Shown here in pieces: positions 63,918 to 64,000 of a stretch of 64,000 bases of DNA (the first letter of the stretch is position 1; every line of letters starts with the position of its first letter). The notes beneath the pieces were generated by a model. That model did no database searches. It saw only the letters and a list, made by a program, of their open reading frames with translations, and was not told where the DNA came from. This stretch comes from Spirochaetes bacterium GWB1_60_80 (GTDB taxonomy: Bacteria > Spirochaetota > Spirochaetia > Treponematales > UBA12059): the NCBI GenBank assembly GCA_001829185.1, contig MIAR01000029.1, positions 24,724-88,723 of the forward strand. The letters are read 5' to 3'. Made by a program: the position numbers and the translations under genes.

Positions 63918-63938
63918 TTATCCTAAACTTCGGATAAG
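63917..63938. repeat. Hairpin at the IS66 breakpoint
   Basis: CTTATCC-TAAACTTC-GGATAAG, perfect 7-bp stem with an 8-base loop, at the exact truncation point of tnpC. It may be the end of another element that extends beyond the window. Confidence 0.5.
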
Positions 63939-64000
63939 CGGTGTTATGCTCAGGAATCCGTAATCCTCAGGATTCAGGCAAGTCATCAAGAAGCAACAAG

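Overview
This is a G+C-rich bacterial chromosome segment, by eye around 60%. The gene content points to a motile spirochaete, possibly related to Treponema. That is an inference from several features together: a large che cluster on one strand, SpoVG, L25/Ctc, Obg/L27/Prp/L21, a LytR-CpsA-Psr protein, an FtsH/TilS pair, a ClpC/McsB/McsA operon, and several lipoprotein or membrane proteins that resemble spirochaete-only families. No rRNA operon, prophage or CRISPR array is visible.

Layout. 1-1.7 kb: partial trigger factor and five minus-strand tRNA genes (Gly, Leu, Lys, Arg, His). 1.86-3.7 kb: radical SAM enzyme, small conserved protein, coaD. 3.8-5.2 kb: rpmF-acpP-rnc. 5.2-9.2 kb: CCA transferase, thiamine diphosphokinase, HIT protein and a membrane protein, interspersed with two families of short palindromic elements. 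9.3-10.7 kb: xseAB. 10.8-15.2 kb: minus-strand MutT, two membrane proteins, nnrDE and a lipoprotein. 15.3-19.6 kb: secA and an NFACT protein. 19.7-24.7 kb: mcsA-like, mcsB-like, clpC and an orphan DNA-adenine methyltransferase. 24.9-27.5 kb: a TauABC/SsuABC-type ABC importer. 27.4-41.4 kb: twelve minus-strand genes of chemosensory and two-component signalling (2 MCP, 2 CheW, STAS, CheA, CheR, CheB, CheY, two REC-first histidine kinases and a lone receiver). 41.6-46.9 kb: TPR/DxDxDG exported protein, ftsH, tilS. 47-48.3 kb: rplY, tRNA-Gln, spoVG. 48.6 kb: a very acidic small protein. 49-53.4 kb: rplU-prp-rpmA-obgE-yqeK-lytR-rsfS. 53.6-56 kb: phosphodiester glycosidase, small membrane protein, GT2/GtrA fusion. 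56.1 kb: KamA-type radical SAM protein. 57.2-63 kb: purB-guaB-purA-guaA, the complete IMP branch point to AMP and GMP. 63-64 kb: non-coding DNA with strong hairpins and the end of an IS66-family element.

The most unusual features are these. (i) Two families of MITE-like palindromic elements sit exactly on stop codons, so that their terminal bases supply or overlap TAG, TAA or TGA of the neighbouring genes. (ii) At least five transcription units (coaD, xseA, secA, kamA-like, purB) have a good promoter whose -10 box ends 5-9 bases before the start codon and have no Shine-Dalgarno sequence, as expected for leaderless mRNAs. (iii) A G10 tract occupies the ribosome-binding position of cheB. (iv) The McsB-like protein has lost the core phosphagen-kinase residues. 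(v) The chemotaxis cluster contains a STAS protein without the usual phosphorylatable residue, an MCP with a CheR/CheB-type tether and an MCP with a CZB-like zinc module.
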